Assembly (NCBI GenBank): GCA_949127975.1
Contig: CASBRB010000490.1
Coordinates: 1-36,684, forward strand
Reading direction: 5' to 3'
DNA: 36,684 nucleotides
Source of the DNA: Oscillatoriales cyanobacterium PMM_0019
GTDB lineage: Bacteria; Cyanobacteriota; Cyanobacteriia; Cyanobacteriales; CASBRB01
The notes under the pieces were generated by a model. It saw only the letters and a list, made by a program, of their open reading frames with translations, searched no databases and had not been told where the DNA came from. Position 1 is the first letter of the stretch, and the number at the start of each line of letters is the position of its first letter. The translations under genes were made by a program, and so were the position numbers. Below, in pieces: positions 10,732 through 19,060 of the stretch.

Positions 10732-11121
10732 ATGGAAGAGTATTCGACTCCAAAACGCTCTGGTTTGGAGCCAGAGTTAGGTGGGTTCTTGCGAGATACC
10801 CCGGAGCGTTCTGGTTTGGAGCCGGAATTGGGCGGGGTGTTTCGGCAAAAAGGCGTGTATGTTGATGAAATGACCTGTATTGGCTGTAAGCACTGTGCCC
10901 ATGTGGCTCGAAATACGTTTTACATTGAACCAGACTACGGGCGATCGCGTGTAGTTCGGCAAGATGGGGACTCAGAAGAGTTGATTCAAGAAGCGATCGA
11001 TACCTGTCCAGTTGATTGTATTCACTGGCACGATTACACCAAATTGAAAAACTTAGAAGAGAAACAACAGTATCAGGTAACACTCCCCGGTTTAACGACA
11101 CGGGGATTCTTGGTTCGCTGA
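10732..11121 (+). CDS. Ferredoxin-like 4Fe-4S protein with duplicated N-terminal RSGLEPELGG motif
   Basis: CIGCKHC...CPVDC cluster ligands. N-terminus carries RSGLEPELGG twice. Starts 2 nt after the preceding stop. Confidence 0.88.
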   Translation: MEEYSTPKRSGLEPELGGFLRDTPERSGLEPELGGVFRQKGVYVDEMTCIGCKHCAHVARNTFYIEPDYGRSRVVRQDGDSEELIQEAIDTCPVDCIHWHDYTKLKNLEEKQQYQVTLPGLTTRGFLVR

Positions 11122-11156
11122 GCGAAGTTGCTCCGGTCAGCTTCTCTCTAGCATTG

Positions 11157-11187
11157 TAGGTTGGGTTGAGGAACGAAACCCAACATA
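11157..11187. repeat. Dispersed palindromic repeat TAGGTTGGGTTGAGGAACGAAACCCAACA
   Basis: Same sequence found in reverse complement at 16426-16459, 16483-16517 and 27811-27843. Confidence 0.85.
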
Positions 11188-11257
11188 TTAGTCGAATAGG
11201 TTGAGTTAAGTGAGAAAACCCAACTCAGTGTCCTGCTAGCTCTGAGATAGATTTTTA

Positions 11258-12664
11258 ATGCTTCTCACAATTACAACGACGCACCCACCAGCAACAGAAC
11301 TAGGCTACCTGCTGTATAAACACCCACAGCGTTGCCAGGAATTTCCTCTCTCGTTTGGAACTGCCCACGTTTTTTATCCAGAAGCCACTGAAGAGCGATG
11401 TACTGCGGCCTTGTTGCTAGATATTGATCCAGTAAGATTAGTGCGAGGGAAACCGGGAGCTACCAGCCAAGGAGGTACCCTAGAACAATACGTAAACGAT
11501 CGCCCCTATGTTGCTTGTTCCTTCCTAAGTGTAGCCATCTCACAAGTGTTTGGTACCGCAATGACAGGTCGCTGTCAAGACCGCCCGGAACTAGCCCAGA
11601 CTGCTATTCCCCTACTGGCAAAACTGACAGTCTTGCCTTGTAGAGGCGGTGAAGGATTTCTGCGGCGATTGTTTGAGCCACTGGGCTACCAGGTGACTGC
11701 CCAGCATCATCTTCTGGATGAAGAATTTCCCCAATGGGGACAGAGCCAATATTTTACAGTTGAACTCCAGCACAATATCCGTCTGTGCGACCTGCTAAGT
11801 CATCTCTATGTTCTCATACCAGTGCTGGATGATGAGAAGCACTACTGGATTGGAGATGATGAAGTCGAAAAGCTGCTGCGGCATGGGGAGGGTTGGTTAA
11901 CTTCCCATCCAGCGCGAGAACAAATTATCAGCCGCTACTTGAAAAGACAGGGCCGCTTGATCCGAAATGCCCTGCTACAACTGGTAGAAGAAGACAATCC
12001 CGATCCAGACAGTACCGAAGAACGCCATGCACAGGAAGAAGAGGCGGTAGAACAACCCATTAGCTTGAATCAACAGCGGTTGGATGCGGTAGTCGCTGTT
12101 TTGAAGCAGAATGGGGCAAGACGGACGATCGATCTCGGCTGCGGTGAGGGCAAGCTGTTAAGAATTCTAGTCAAAGATAGCTGGTTTGAAAAGATTACAG
12201 GAATGGATGTGTCTTACCGTGCCTTGGAGATTGCCCAAGAGCGAATAGAACGCGCCAACCTTGCTCCCAAACAACGGGAACGTCTGCAATTAATTCAGGG
12301 GTCACTGACTTACAAAGATAAACGGCTAACTGGATACGATTGTGCTACAGCGATCGAGGTAATTGAGCATCTAGACTTACCGCGCCTTGCTGTCTTTGAG
12401 CGAGTTTTGTTCGAGGAAGCTCAACCCAGAACAGTAATTATGACAACACCGAACATCGAGTACAACATTCGGTTTGAGAATTTACCTGCTGGGAAATTAA
12501 GACACAAAGACCACCGTTTTGAATGGACTCGCCAACAGTTTCAGACTTGGGCAAATCAGGTAGCAGAAAGGTTTGGCTATAAAGTGCAATTTCTGCCTGT
12601 GGGACCAGAAGACCCGGAGGTGGGATCGCCAACGCAGATGGGTGTGTTTGCTCTAGTAATATGA
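11258..12664 (+). CDS. hen1: 3'-terminal RNA ribose 2'-O-methyltransferase Hen1
   Basis: Long Hen1-type N-terminal domain (MLLTITTTHPPATELGYLLYKHP...). SAM motif TIDLGCGEGKLLRIL and EVIEHLDLPRL. Pnkp lies downstream. Confidence 0.92.
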   Translation: MLLTITTTHPPATELGYLLYKHPQRCQEFPLSFGTAHVFYPEATEERCTAALLLDIDPVRLVRGKPGATSQGGTLEQYVNDRPYVACSFLSVAISQVFGTAMTGRCQDRPELAQTAIPLLAKLTVLPCRGGEGFLRRLFEPLGYQVTAQHHLLDEEFPQWGQSQYFTVELQHNIRLCDLLSHLYVLIPVLDDEKHYWIGDDEVEKLLRHGEGWLTSHPAREQIISRYLKRQGRLIRNALLQLVEEDNPDPDSTEERHAQEEEAVEQPISLNQQRLDAVVAVLKQNGARRTIDLGCGEGKLLRILVKDSWFEKITGMDVSYRALEIAQERIERANLAPKQRERLQLIQGSLTYKDKRLTGYDCATAIEVIEHLDLPRLAVFERVLFEEAQPRTVIMTTPNIEYNIRFENLPAGKLRHKDHRFEWTRQQFQTWANQVAERFGYKVQFLPVGPEDPEVGSPTQMGVFALVI

Positions 12665-12693
12665 TTTAATTAAAATAAACTAGGAGAGAAATC

Positions 12694-13077
12694 ATGTCAA
12701 ATGATAACGATCGCTTAGACCGGATAGAGAAGCTGGTAGAGTCAAATGCTAAGGCGATACTGGCTAATTCCGAGGCAGCTGCATCTAACACTAGGTTGAT
12801 AGATCGTCTATCTCAATTTCTAGATCGTCTATCTCAAATGGTAGAGTCTAATACTAGGTCGATACAGTCCAATGCTAGGTCGATACAGGCTCTTTCTGAT
12901 AATTGGGCAGAGAACAACCGTCAAATTGCTGATAACAGACGTCAAATTGCTGATAACAGCCGTCAGATTGCTGATAACAGCCGTCAGATGGCTCACCTTA
13001 ATGAAGTAGTAGACCGTCTGGAGCTTGTTCATTTAAGGCTGGCGCAGATAGTAGAAGTGGATAGGGGAAGAATTTAG
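12694..13077 (+). CDS. Coiled-coil hypothetical protein between Hen1 and Pnkp
   Basis: 127-aa ORF with heptad-like repeats (RQIADNR RQIADNS RQIADNS RQMAHLN). Confidence 0.7.
   Translation: MSNDNDRLDRIEKLVESNAKAILANSEAAASNTRLIDRLSQFLDRLSQMVESNTRSIQSNARSIQALSDNWAENNRQIADNRRQIADNSRQIADNSRQMAHLNEVVDRLELVHLRLAQIVEVDRGRI
12919..12981. repeat. 21-bp coding tandem repeat (x3 plus partial)
   Basis: CGTCAAATTGCTGATAACAGA / CGTCAAATTGCTGATAACAGC / CGTCAGATTGCTGATAACAGC, then diverging CGTCAGATGGCT. Each unit encodes exactly one heptad. Confidence 0.9.
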
Positions 13078-13188
13078 GGAATTCAGACGCACTACCAACG
13101 CGATGCTAAATATTTTGATGAACCGTAACGGTAACGGGAACCAAGACGAAAAATAGCGATCGACACCATTCTCATCAACTGATTTATA

Positions 13189-15780
13189 ATGAAGCTAACA
13201 ATTCCCGAACTCTCCCTAGTTGTGCTAATCGGAGCTTCTGGTTCAGGCAAATCCACCTTTGCCCGCAAGCACTTTATCCCGACAGAGGTACTATCCTCAG
13301 ATTTTTGTCGAGGCTTGGTGTCAGATGATGAAAACAATCAGTCTGCTTCCAAAGATGCTTTTGAGGTATTGCGCTTTATTGCTGCCAAACGATTAGCAGC
13401 AGGTAAACTCACCGCGATCGATGCTACTAACGTACAACCAGAAGACCGTAAATTCTTAGTGGCATTGGCACGGGAATATCACTGCATTCCGGTAGCGATC
13501 GCTTTCAACTTGCCAGAAAAAATATGCCACGAACGCAACCAACAACGTCCCGATCGCAACTTTGGTACCCATGTAGTACGTCGCCACGTACAGAATTTGC
13601 GACGTTCTTTAAGAGGTTTGGAGCGTGAGGGATTTCGGCATGTTTATGTCCTTTCTTCCGTGGAAGAAATTGCAGCAGTTGAGATTGAACGCCAACCTCT
13701 CTGGAACGACCTCAAACACGAAAAAGGTCCGTTTGACATCATCGGAGACATCCACGGTTGCGCTGACGAACTAGAAGCATTACTACAACAATTAGGTTAC
13801 GAAGCTATTAATCATCCGCTCAATGAAGGCTCTTTTTGGAATACCCCTGTCTATCACCACACTCAGGGGCGCAAAGCCGTTTTTCTGGGAGATTTAGTAG
13901 ACCGAGGACCGCGCATTTTAGACACGCTTAAGCTAGTGCGAAATATGGTATTAACAGGTAACGCTTTTTGCGTACCTGGGAACCACGACAGCAAACTAAT
14001 GCGGAAACTCAAAGGCAAGAATGTAAAGATCAATCATGGGTTAGAGCAAACCCTAGCAGAAATAGCAACTTTGCCAGACACGACTCGCGAACCTTTTAGC
14101 AAAGAGATTCGGGAGTTTCTGGATTCTCTGGTGAGTCACTACCTCTTGGACTCAGGGCGATTGGTAGTAGCACACGCGGGAATGAAACAGGAGCTTCAAG
14201 GGCGGGGTTCTGCTCAGGTGCGGGAGTTTGCTCTGTACGGTGAAACTACCGGAGAAATTGACGAGTTTGGCTTACCCGTGCGCTACAACTGGGCAGCAGA
14301 GTACAGGGGTGAAGCAATGGTAGTTTACGGGCATACCCCAGTGCCAGAACCAGAATGGCTCAATAACACCATTAATATTGATACCGGCTGCGTCTTTGGC
14401 GGCAAGCTAACCGCTCTCCGCTATCCAGAAAAGGAGCTTGTCAGTGTGCCTGCCGCCCAGACTTACTGCAATCCTATCAAACCTTTGTTCCCACAACCTA
14501 GTCAGGATTTTGCTCTCACTGCCCAGCAAAAAGTAGATGAGTTGCTCGACATTGACGATGTGCTGGGTAAGAGATTTATCACCACTAGGCTGCAAAGCCA
14601 GATGATGATTCGGCAAGAAAATGCGATCGCTGCCTTAGAGGTGATGAGCCGTTTTGCTGCTAATCCCAAGTGGTTAATCTACCTGCCACCCACCATGTCT
14701 CCTGTAGCTACTTCCACAGAACCGGGATTGCTAGAACATCCTAAAGAAGCCTTTGCCTACTACCAGCAGCAAGGCATTACTGAAGTGGTGTGCGAAACCA
14801 AGCACATGGGTTCGCGGGCAGTGGTAATTATTTGCCAAAATGTCGAAGCTGCTAGAAGACGTTTTGGGGTGACGGATGAGGGTATTGGCATCTGCTACAC
14901 CCGCACGGGGCGACGTTTTTTTGACAATCCAGTTCTAGAAGCCCAACTGCTAGAGAGGGTTAATAGCGCCCTCACAGCCAGTGGTTTTTGGGAAACCTTC
15001 CATACTGATTGGGTGTGTCTAGACTGCGAACTGATGCCTTGGTCTGCCAAAGCTTTAGAGCTACTGCGACGACAGTATGCCGCCGTTGGGATTTCCTCAC
15101 GCCTTGCCCTCACTGAGGCTGTCAGTTTATTGGAGCAGGCAAGCCAGCGAGGAGTTGAGATGAGCGATCAAATCGATCGCTACCGACAAAGGGCAGAAAT
15201 GGCGCATCAATATGTCACCGCCTACCGTCGCTACTGCTGGTCAGTTGAGGGTATCTCCGACCTGAAGCTAGCTCCCTTCCATATTCTAGCAACTGAGGGA
15301 ACCGTCCATACTGATAAAGACCATGTTTGGCACATGGAGCAAGCCGCGAAACTAAGTCAGTTCGATCGTACCCTGCTTCTGGCAACAACCTACAAAGCGA
15401 TCGACCTTAACAACCCAAGCAGTTGGGCAGAAGGGGTTCGTTGGTGGGAGGAACTAACTGCCGCCGGGGGTGAGGGGATGGTGGTTAAGCCAATGCAATT
15501 TATCGTCAAAAACACTTGGAAACTGGTGCAACCAGGGGTAAAGTGTCGTGGACGAGAATATCTTCGGATTATATATGGCCCTGAATATTCAACACCTGAA
15601 AACCTGGAAAATTTGCGTCAGCGCGGTTTGTCAGTAAAGCGTTCGCTAGCTTTACGAGAGTTTGCTCTAGGGATTGAGGCGTTGGAGCGATTTGTTGCCC
15701 ATGCTCCCCTGCGCCAAGTCCATGAATGTGTTTTTGGTATTTTAGCACTAGAGAGCGAACCCGTAGATCCGCGACTTTGA
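13189..15780 (+). CDS. pnkp: Polynucleotide kinase-phosphatase with RNA ligase module (bacterial Pnkp)
   Basis: P-loop GASGSGKST; phosphatase motifs GDIHGCADE, GDLVDRGPR, GNHD; ligase-like CETKHMGSRAVV (KxxG) and VVKPMQF. 863 aa. Confidence 0.95.
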   Translation: MKLTIPELSLVVLIGASGSGKSTFARKHFIPTEVLSSDFCRGLVSDDENNQSASKDAFEVLRFIAAKRLAAGKLTAIDATNVQPEDRKFLVALAREYHCIPVAIAFNLPEKICHERNQQRPDRNFGTHVVRRHVQNLRRSLRGLEREGFRHVYVLSSVEEIAAVEIERQPLWNDLKHEKGPFDIIGDIHGCADELEALLQQLGYEAINHPLNEGSFWNTPVYHHTQGRKAVFLGDLVDRGPRILDTLKLVRNMVLTGNAFCVPGNHDSKLMRKLKGKNVKINHGLEQTLAEIATLPDTTREPFSKEIREFLDSLVSHYLLDSGRLVVAHAGMKQELQGRGSAQVREFALYGETTGEIDEFGLPVRYNWAAEYRGEAMVVYGHTPVPEPEWLNNTINIDTGCVFGGKLTALRYPEKELVSVPAAQTYCNPIKPLFPQPSQDFALTAQQKVDELLDIDDVLGKRFITTRLQSQMMIRQENAIAALEVMSRFAANPKWLIYLPPTMSPVATSTEPGLLEHPKEAFAYYQQQGITEVVCETKHMGSRAVVIICQNVEAARRRFGVTDEGIGICYTRTGRRFFDNPVLEAQLLERVNSALTASGFWETFHTDWVCLDCELMPWSAKALELLRRQYAAVGISSRLALTEAVSLLEQASQRGVEMSDQIDRYRQRAEMAHQYVTAYRRYCWSVEGISDLKLAPFHILATEGTVHTDKDHVWHMEQAAKLSQFDRTLLLATTYKAIDLNNPSSWAEGVRWWEELTAAGGEGMVVKPMQFIVKNTWKLVQPGVKCRGREYLRIIYGPEYSTPENLENLRQRGLSVKRSLALREFALGIEALERFVAHAPLRQVHECVFGILALESEPVDPRL

Positions 15781-15838
15781 GGTTTGAAGGCTACCAACCT
15801 AAGGCGGGTTATACTTACTCCCTTCCCGCTCTTTCTCG

Positions 15839-15859
15839 TTCCCAGGCTCTGCCTGGGAA
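15839..15859. repeat. Short perfect palindrome TTCCCAGGC-TCT-GCCTGGGAA
   Basis: 9-bp perfect arms. A related CGTTCCCAGGCTCTGCC occurs near 36532. Confidence 0.75.
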
Positions 15860-15926
15860 TGCTGGAAAGGAGGCTCTGCAGTAAAATCTGTAGCATTTCT
15901 AAAGCGATCGCTCGTGTATATATTCT

Positions 15927-16325
15927 TCACTCTATTTCTAAATTTCCTCTATTCCGATTTTTGTAGTCTGACAACAGTTCAAAAAACTTGTCTAGTGCAT
16001 CTCTTTCGTCTGCGGAGTGAAAAAATATTATATGAGCCCATGATTGTCTTGTCTTAACTGGATAGGATTCTCGTATCCAGTTCAGAAATTCTTCAAATTC
16101 TTTTTCCTCATCTGTTTTCGGTAAACCAAGTTCATGTCGAGCAAGGGTATATCCATGATAAAACGATAGAAAATCAAAAATTGAGTATCTACCCAAGTAC
16201 AGTGTTGGTCTCTTTTTTATTTCTTGTAAAAGTGTATAAAGTTTGTCCATAGCCAATTTATTTATTAAAAAAGACCTGTCCCAGCACTGGATACATTCAT
16301 ATATTGCAGGTACCTCCTTATACAC
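15927..16325 (-). CDS. Hypothetical protein, possibly immunity-protein-like
   Basis: LYTLLQEIKKRPTLYLGRYSIFDFLSFYHGYTLARHE...F..WI resembles the KRPxxYxG...F..GY pattern I associate with orphan immunity proteins. True start may be internal (MDKLYTLL). Confidence 0.55.
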   Translation of the reverse strand: MYKEVPAIYECIQCWDRSFLINKLAMDKLYTLLQEIKKRPTLYLGRYSIFDFLSFYHGYTLARHELGLPKTDEEKEFEEFLNWIRESYPVKTRQSWAHIIFFHSADERDALDKFFELLSDYKNRNRGNLEIE

Positions 16326-16425
16326 ATAGCGCTAAAGCGGCAATTCGATGGGCGAATTGGGGCTCAAAGTGACAGAAGAGCGATCGAGCGGTCTTGAACA
16401 AAGGGAAACTCAAGGCTTTCAAACC

Positions 16426-16517
16426 TTAATGTTGGGTTTCGTTCCTCAACCCAACCTACAACTACAACTACAACTACTAACTTTAATGTTGGGTTTCGTT
16501 CCTCAACCCAACCTACA
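16426..16517. repeat. Two direct copies of the dispersed palindrome TTAATGTTGGGTTTCGTTCCTCAACCCAACCTACA
   Basis: Copies at about 16426-16459 and 16483-16517 with an ACTACAACTACAACTA spacer. Confidence 0.9.
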
Positions 16518-16526
16518 ACTATTGAT

Positions 16527-16597
16527 AGTTACGCACACTAGGCATATATAGGGGCAAACCACTTGGGGATTGCCCCTACAAACCGCTATATATAGGT
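16527..16597. mobile_element. MITE-like palindromic element, related to 7814-7900
   Basis: GTTACGCACACTAGGCATATATAGGGGCAAACCACTTGGGGATTGCCCCTACAAACCGCTATATATAGG; same order of blocks as 7814-7900. Abuts the pilC stop codon. Confidence 0.65.
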
Positions 16598-17815
16598 CTA
16601 GCCAAGTTTGTCAAATATCTTAAACATCGGGAGATACATCGAGAGCAAAATCAAAGCAACCATCCCCGCTAAGACAACCATCATCAGGGGTTCCAGGATA
16701 CTGGTGAGTGCCTTTACAGCTTGTTCCACCTCATCTTCATAGAATTCGGCAACTTTCATCAGCATGGCATCTAATTCACCTGTTTCTTCACCAATGCTAA
16801 TCATCTGTAGTGCCATAATAGGAAAAACATTTTCTTTTTGTATGGCAAGGCTGAGCATCCCACCTTGTTGAACTTCTGCCCTTGCTGCATCTATAGCATT
16901 TGCTATCACCTGGTTGCCTGAGGTATCTCGGACAATTTCTAAAGCAGTGAGAATGGGCACCCCGGAACGAGCCAACGTTCCAAAAGTGCGGCAAAAACGC
17001 GCCACTGCTGATTTCTCATTCAAGTCACCCAAAATTGGCATTTTCAAGAAAAAGCGATCCATCGTCACGCGACCCATAGGCGTCTTGTAGTACTGTTTGT
17101 ACAGAAATGAGACAACTATGACAACCGCTATCGGAATAATTACCTTCCAACTTCTGAGAATCTCGCTAACTGTGAGCATGAATACAGTTAGCCCCGGCAA
17201 TTCCCCACCAATATCCTGAAACACCTTAGCAAAGATTGGGATTAAAAACACAGTCATGGCAATAAACACAACCACAGCCAGAATCCCGACGACGACTGGG
17301 TATGCCATAGCTCCTTTAACTTGGTTTTGCAGCCGTGCTAGATCCTCAAGAATTTTGGCTAACCGATTGAGCACCTCATCCAGCACACCACCGACTTCAC
17401 CAGCCTGCACCATACTGACATATAGATTGTCAAAGCACTCAGGATGTTTACGCATGGCATCGGAAAGGTTCGTGCCCTGTTGCACCTCAGCGCTAATTTC
17501 CAAAAGAGCTTTTTTCAGTTTAGGATTGGCACACTGCTCAGATAATACACCTAGACATCTAACCATGGCTACACCAGCGTTAACCATAGCAGCAAATTGA
17601 CGAGAAAAAACGGCTTTATCTTTAACTTTTACTGAAGACATTGCCAGCTCAATTGCTTGCATGTCAAATTTAAAGCCTTTACTTTCTTTAAGGTTTTGGA
17701 CAAAAGGATACTTCTGGCGTAGGTTTTCACGAGCTTTAGGCAGAGAGTCTGCAATTATCTTTTCTTTCTTAAGTTTTCCTGCCGAGTCTCGGACTTCAGC
17801 AATGTATGTAGGCAT
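16598..17815 (-). CDS. pilC: Type IV pilus inner-membrane platform protein PilC (GspF family)
   Basis: GspF repeats, e.g. VFSRQFAAMVNAGVAMVRCLGVL and ARFCRTFGTLARSGVPILTALEIV. Confidence 0.95.
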   Translation of the reverse strand: MPTYIAEVRDSAGKLKKEKIIADSLPKARENLRQKYPFVQNLKESKGFKFDMQAIELAMSSVKVKDKAVFSRQFAAMVNAGVAMVRCLGVLSEQCANPKLKKALLEISAEVQQGTNLSDAMRKHPECFDNLYVSMVQAGEVGGVLDEVLNRLAKILEDLARLQNQVKGAMAYPVVVGILAVVVFIAMTVFLIPIFAKVFQDIGGELPGLTVFMLTVSEILRSWKVIIPIAVVIVVSFLYKQYYKTPMGRVTMDRFFLKMPILGDLNEKSAVARFCRTFGTLARSGVPILTALEIVRDTSGNQVIANAIDAARAEVQQGGMLSLAIQKENVFPIMALQMISIGEETGELDAMLMKVAEFYEDEVEQAVKALTSILEPLMMVVLAGMVALILLSMYLPMFKIFDKLG

Positions 17816-17828
17816 GACTCACCTTCTG

Positions 17829-17898
17829 TAAAAAATTAAACGTGAAAAATTAAAAATTAAAAATAGAATAACATTTTTAATTTTTAATTTTTGATTTG
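17829..17898. repeat. AT-rich inverted repeat in the pilT-pilC spacer
   Basis: AAAAATTAAAAATTAAAAAT ... ATTTTTAATTTTTAATTTTT. Confidence 0.6.
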
Positions 17899-17904
17899 AC
17901 ATTT

Positions 17905-19014
17905 CTAGTGGGCACCAGCTTTAGCATTCAAAGGCGCACCACCAAGAAGACGCTGTAGCTCGTCAGGCTTAGCACTCTTGCCCATCGCTGCTTCAAAAGA
18001 GATTAAGCCTTTTTTGACTAAGTCACCTAAGGTCATTTCCATAGTCTGCATCCCCAATTTAGCCCCAGTTTGAATAGCACCGTAAATTTGGGGTGTTTTT
18101 CCTTCTCGGATCAGGTTGGAAATAGCTGGCGTTACCACCATAATTTCCTGAGCCATAATCCGACCATATTCACCCGGTTTAGGGTTTTTCTTTGGCACCA
18201 GGCATTGACTGAAAACAGCAAGCAAAGAGTTTGACAGCTGCGCTCGAATTTGCGGCTGTTGGATTGGGGGGAACACATCTAGCATCCGGTCTATTGTCTG
18301 AGCTGCTGAGTTAGTATGCAACGTCCCCATTACTAAGTGCCCTGTTTCGGCGGCAGAAATTGCCAGCCCAATCGTTTCCAAGTCACGCATTTCCCCTACC
18401 AGGATCACGTCCGGGTCTTCCCGTAACGCTGCCCTCAGAGCATTGGCAAAACTTTTAGTATCTTCGCCCTTTTGCCGTTGATGAATCAAGCTCTTGACGT
18501 TTGGGAAAACATATTCGATCGGATCTTCCACCGTTAGAATATGTTCTCCTCGCGTCCGATTGATCAAGTCAATCATCGCCGCCATTGTGGTAGTTTTACC
18601 AGAACCCGTTTGTCCTGTCACCAAAACCATGCCCCTAGGGCGATGAGTCATTTCTTTAACGATGTCGGGGAGACCTAACATATCAAAGTTAGGAATTTTA
18701 GAGGCTAAAGCCCTTAAACAAGCCGCATAATAACCACGTTCTTTGTAAACGTTGACCCGAAAGCGAGCTAAACCCTTAACTCCATAAGAGCAATCCAGCT
18801 CCCAGGTTTGTTCTAAGTCCTTACGCTGCGTGTTGTTTAACATGCTAAAGATCAATTTCTGGCAGTCTTGAGGTGACAGCGGCTCGTCATTAATAGGAGC
18901 CAATTTTCCACTGATGCGGAAATAAACCGGCGAACCTGCCTGAATATGCATATCTGAGCCACCCATTTCAATGAGTTGCTCCATCAAGTCTTCAATCATT
19001 AATTCCATAGCCAT
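17905..19014 (-). CDS. pilT: Twitching motility ATPase PilT
   Basis: Walker A [34 protein letters not shown]-type motif, [20 protein letters not shown]. Confidence 0.96.
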   Translation of the reverse strand: [369 protein letters not shown]

Positions 19015-19060
19015 AATCCTGTCTCCTTTGGTAATTGTCAGTTGACTAAATTATTGAGTC

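Noticed and set aside
10703-11101. 132-aa minus-strand ORF opposite the ferredoxin gene
   Set aside because: Antisense shadow; the plus-strand ferredoxin has clear cluster ligands.
7801-15920. Scattered GCGATCGC octamers as possible regulatory sites
   Set aside because: These are the HIP1 word abundant in cyanobacterial genomes generally; position here is not informative.
16348-16551. 67-aa plus-strand ORF
   Set aside because: Mostly translation of dispersed palindromic repeats (TLMLGFVPQPNLQLQLQLLTLMLGFVPQPN).
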